The position numbers were made by a program, and so were the translations under genes. This document shows, piece by piece, positions 5,506 to 5,970 of a stretch of 5,970 nucleotides of DNA. Source of the stretch: Actinomycetes bacterium (GTDB lineage Bacteria; Actinomycetota; Thermoleophilia; RBG-16-64-13); assembly GCA_021815245.1 (NCBI GenBank), contig JAKAHF010000173.1:1-5970 (forward strand), written 5' to 3'. Numbering within the stretch: the stretch's first letter is position 1; each line of letters begins with the position of its first letter. A model generated the notes under the pieces. It saw only the letters and a program-made list of their open reading frames with translations. It did no database searches and was not told where the DNA came from.

Positions 5506-5970
5506 TGCGCGTTGCGGGATGTGACAGCCTGCAGAAGGTGACCCGAGGCGTTCGAGTCGTGCTCCTCGGCGCGACCGAGATCGAGACCGAGCTGCTCCGG
5601 GTGGCTATGCTGTACTCGCAGCGCCACACCGTGGCGAGCAAGACGGTCTACGTGGGTGAGATCGAGGCCGAGCGTCCGGGCGAGATGGCCACCGTGCCGG
5701 TGGCGCTGGGCATCACGGGCTGCGACAAGGCCAACGCGGCCCACCTGCTCACCTGCCTGCTGCAGTCCATGGACCCCCTGCCGGTGCTCGTCGTGCAGAT
5801 GGGCATCGCCGGCGCGCTGCCCAGTCCCGGTCCCGGTCCCGGGGCGGGGGTGGGCGACATCGTCATCGCCACCCAGGAGACGTACTCCGACACCGGCTCT
5901 TCGAGTCCTGAGGGATGGCTTTCCGCGGCCGACGTGGGCCTACCAGTCGCCAATCCCGAGGGCACCGAGC
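5505..5970 (+). CDS. mqnB: Futalosine hydrolase-like nucleosidase (phosphorylase superfamily), N-terminal part
   Basis: The first 155 residues are visible and the gene continues past the right edge. The GTG start shares its G with the E2 stop codon. The sequence fits the PNP/UDP phosphorylase fold: a first strand and helix (VVLLGATEIETELL, 18-31), GITGCDKANAAHLLTCLL (69-86), the nucleoside-binding QMGIAGALP (98-106), GDIVIATQETYSDTG (117-131) and a PEGWLSAADVGLP stretch (135-147). The Tyr-Ser-Asp-Thr-Gly segment with the following Gly-Trp-Leu resembles futalosine hydrolase (MqnB) more than methylthioadenosine/SAH nucleosidase. MqnB releases hypoxanthine from futalosine in the futalosine route to menaquinone. 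The expected Val-Gly-Asp turn is preceded by an extra Pro-Gly run (108-113). The C-terminal catalytic Asp region is outside the window, so another nucleosidase of the family remains possible. Confidence 0.72.
   Translation, partial: MRVAGCDSLQKVTRGVRVVLLGATEIETELLRVAMLYSQRHTVASKTVYVGEIEAERPGEMATVPVALGITGCDKANAAHLLTCLLQSMDPLPVLVVQMGIAGALPSPGPGPGAGVGDIVIATQETYSDTGSSSPEGWLSAADVGLPVANPEGTE
5825..5842 (+). repeat. Three tandem copies of hexamer TCCCGG
   Basis: Three exact back-to-back copies of TCCCGG lie in the futalosine-hydrolase-like gene and encode the Pro-Gly-Pro-Gly-Pro-Gly run at residues 108-113. The unit is a multiple of three, so copy-number change would lengthen or shorten the loop without a frameshift. 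Confidence 0.8.

Overview
The window is a compact, high-GC bacterial gene cluster read entirely on the + strand. It holds six genes: two cut by the window edges and four complete. The strong G/C preference at third codon positions, the single-lipoyl-domain E2, the split E1 (alpha plus beta) and a futalosine-pathway gene suit a high-GC Gram-positive-type bacterium, such as a deep-branching actinobacterium, or a similar high-GC phylum such as Chloroflexota or Deinococcota. The sequence alone does not decide the taxon.

Layout: 1-294 is the C-terminal end of a zinc-type (MDR superfamily) alcohol dehydrogenase. Four bases later comes a 2-oxoacid dehydrogenase E1 alpha gene (299-1429), which overlaps E1 beta (1426-2409) by an ATGA junction. 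A 73-base gap then leads to two nitroreductase-family flavoprotein genes (2483-3244 and 3241-4026). These also overlap by ATGA and are tandem paralogues, about 61% identical by hand alignment. A 72-base gap with a GC-rich stem-loop precedes the E2 dihydrolipoamide acyltransferase gene (start chosen at 4099, end 5505). The E2 stop codon shares its last base with the GTG start of a futalosine-hydrolase-like gene (5505 onward), which runs off the right edge.

How the genes fit together: E1 alpha/beta decarboxylates a 2-oxoacid on thiamine diphosphate and passes the acyl group to the lipoyl-lysine of E2, which transfers it to CoA. Pyruvate is the likeliest substrate, but a branched-chain 2-oxoacid is not excluded. 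The complex also needs an E3 (dihydrolipoamide dehydrogenase). No E3 gene is present, so it is encoded elsewhere or outside the window. The spacing and overlaps suggest one transcription unit.

The most unusual feature is the pair of paralogous nitroreductases between the E1 beta and E2 genes. They look like two subunits of a heterodimeric FMN enzyme of unknown substrate. They share a conserved cysteine and a conserved C-terminal tail. Their position suggests a functional link to the 2-oxoacid dehydrogenase, but the sequence does not prove it. No RNA genes, insertion sequences, CRISPR arrays or clear intrinsic terminators were seen.
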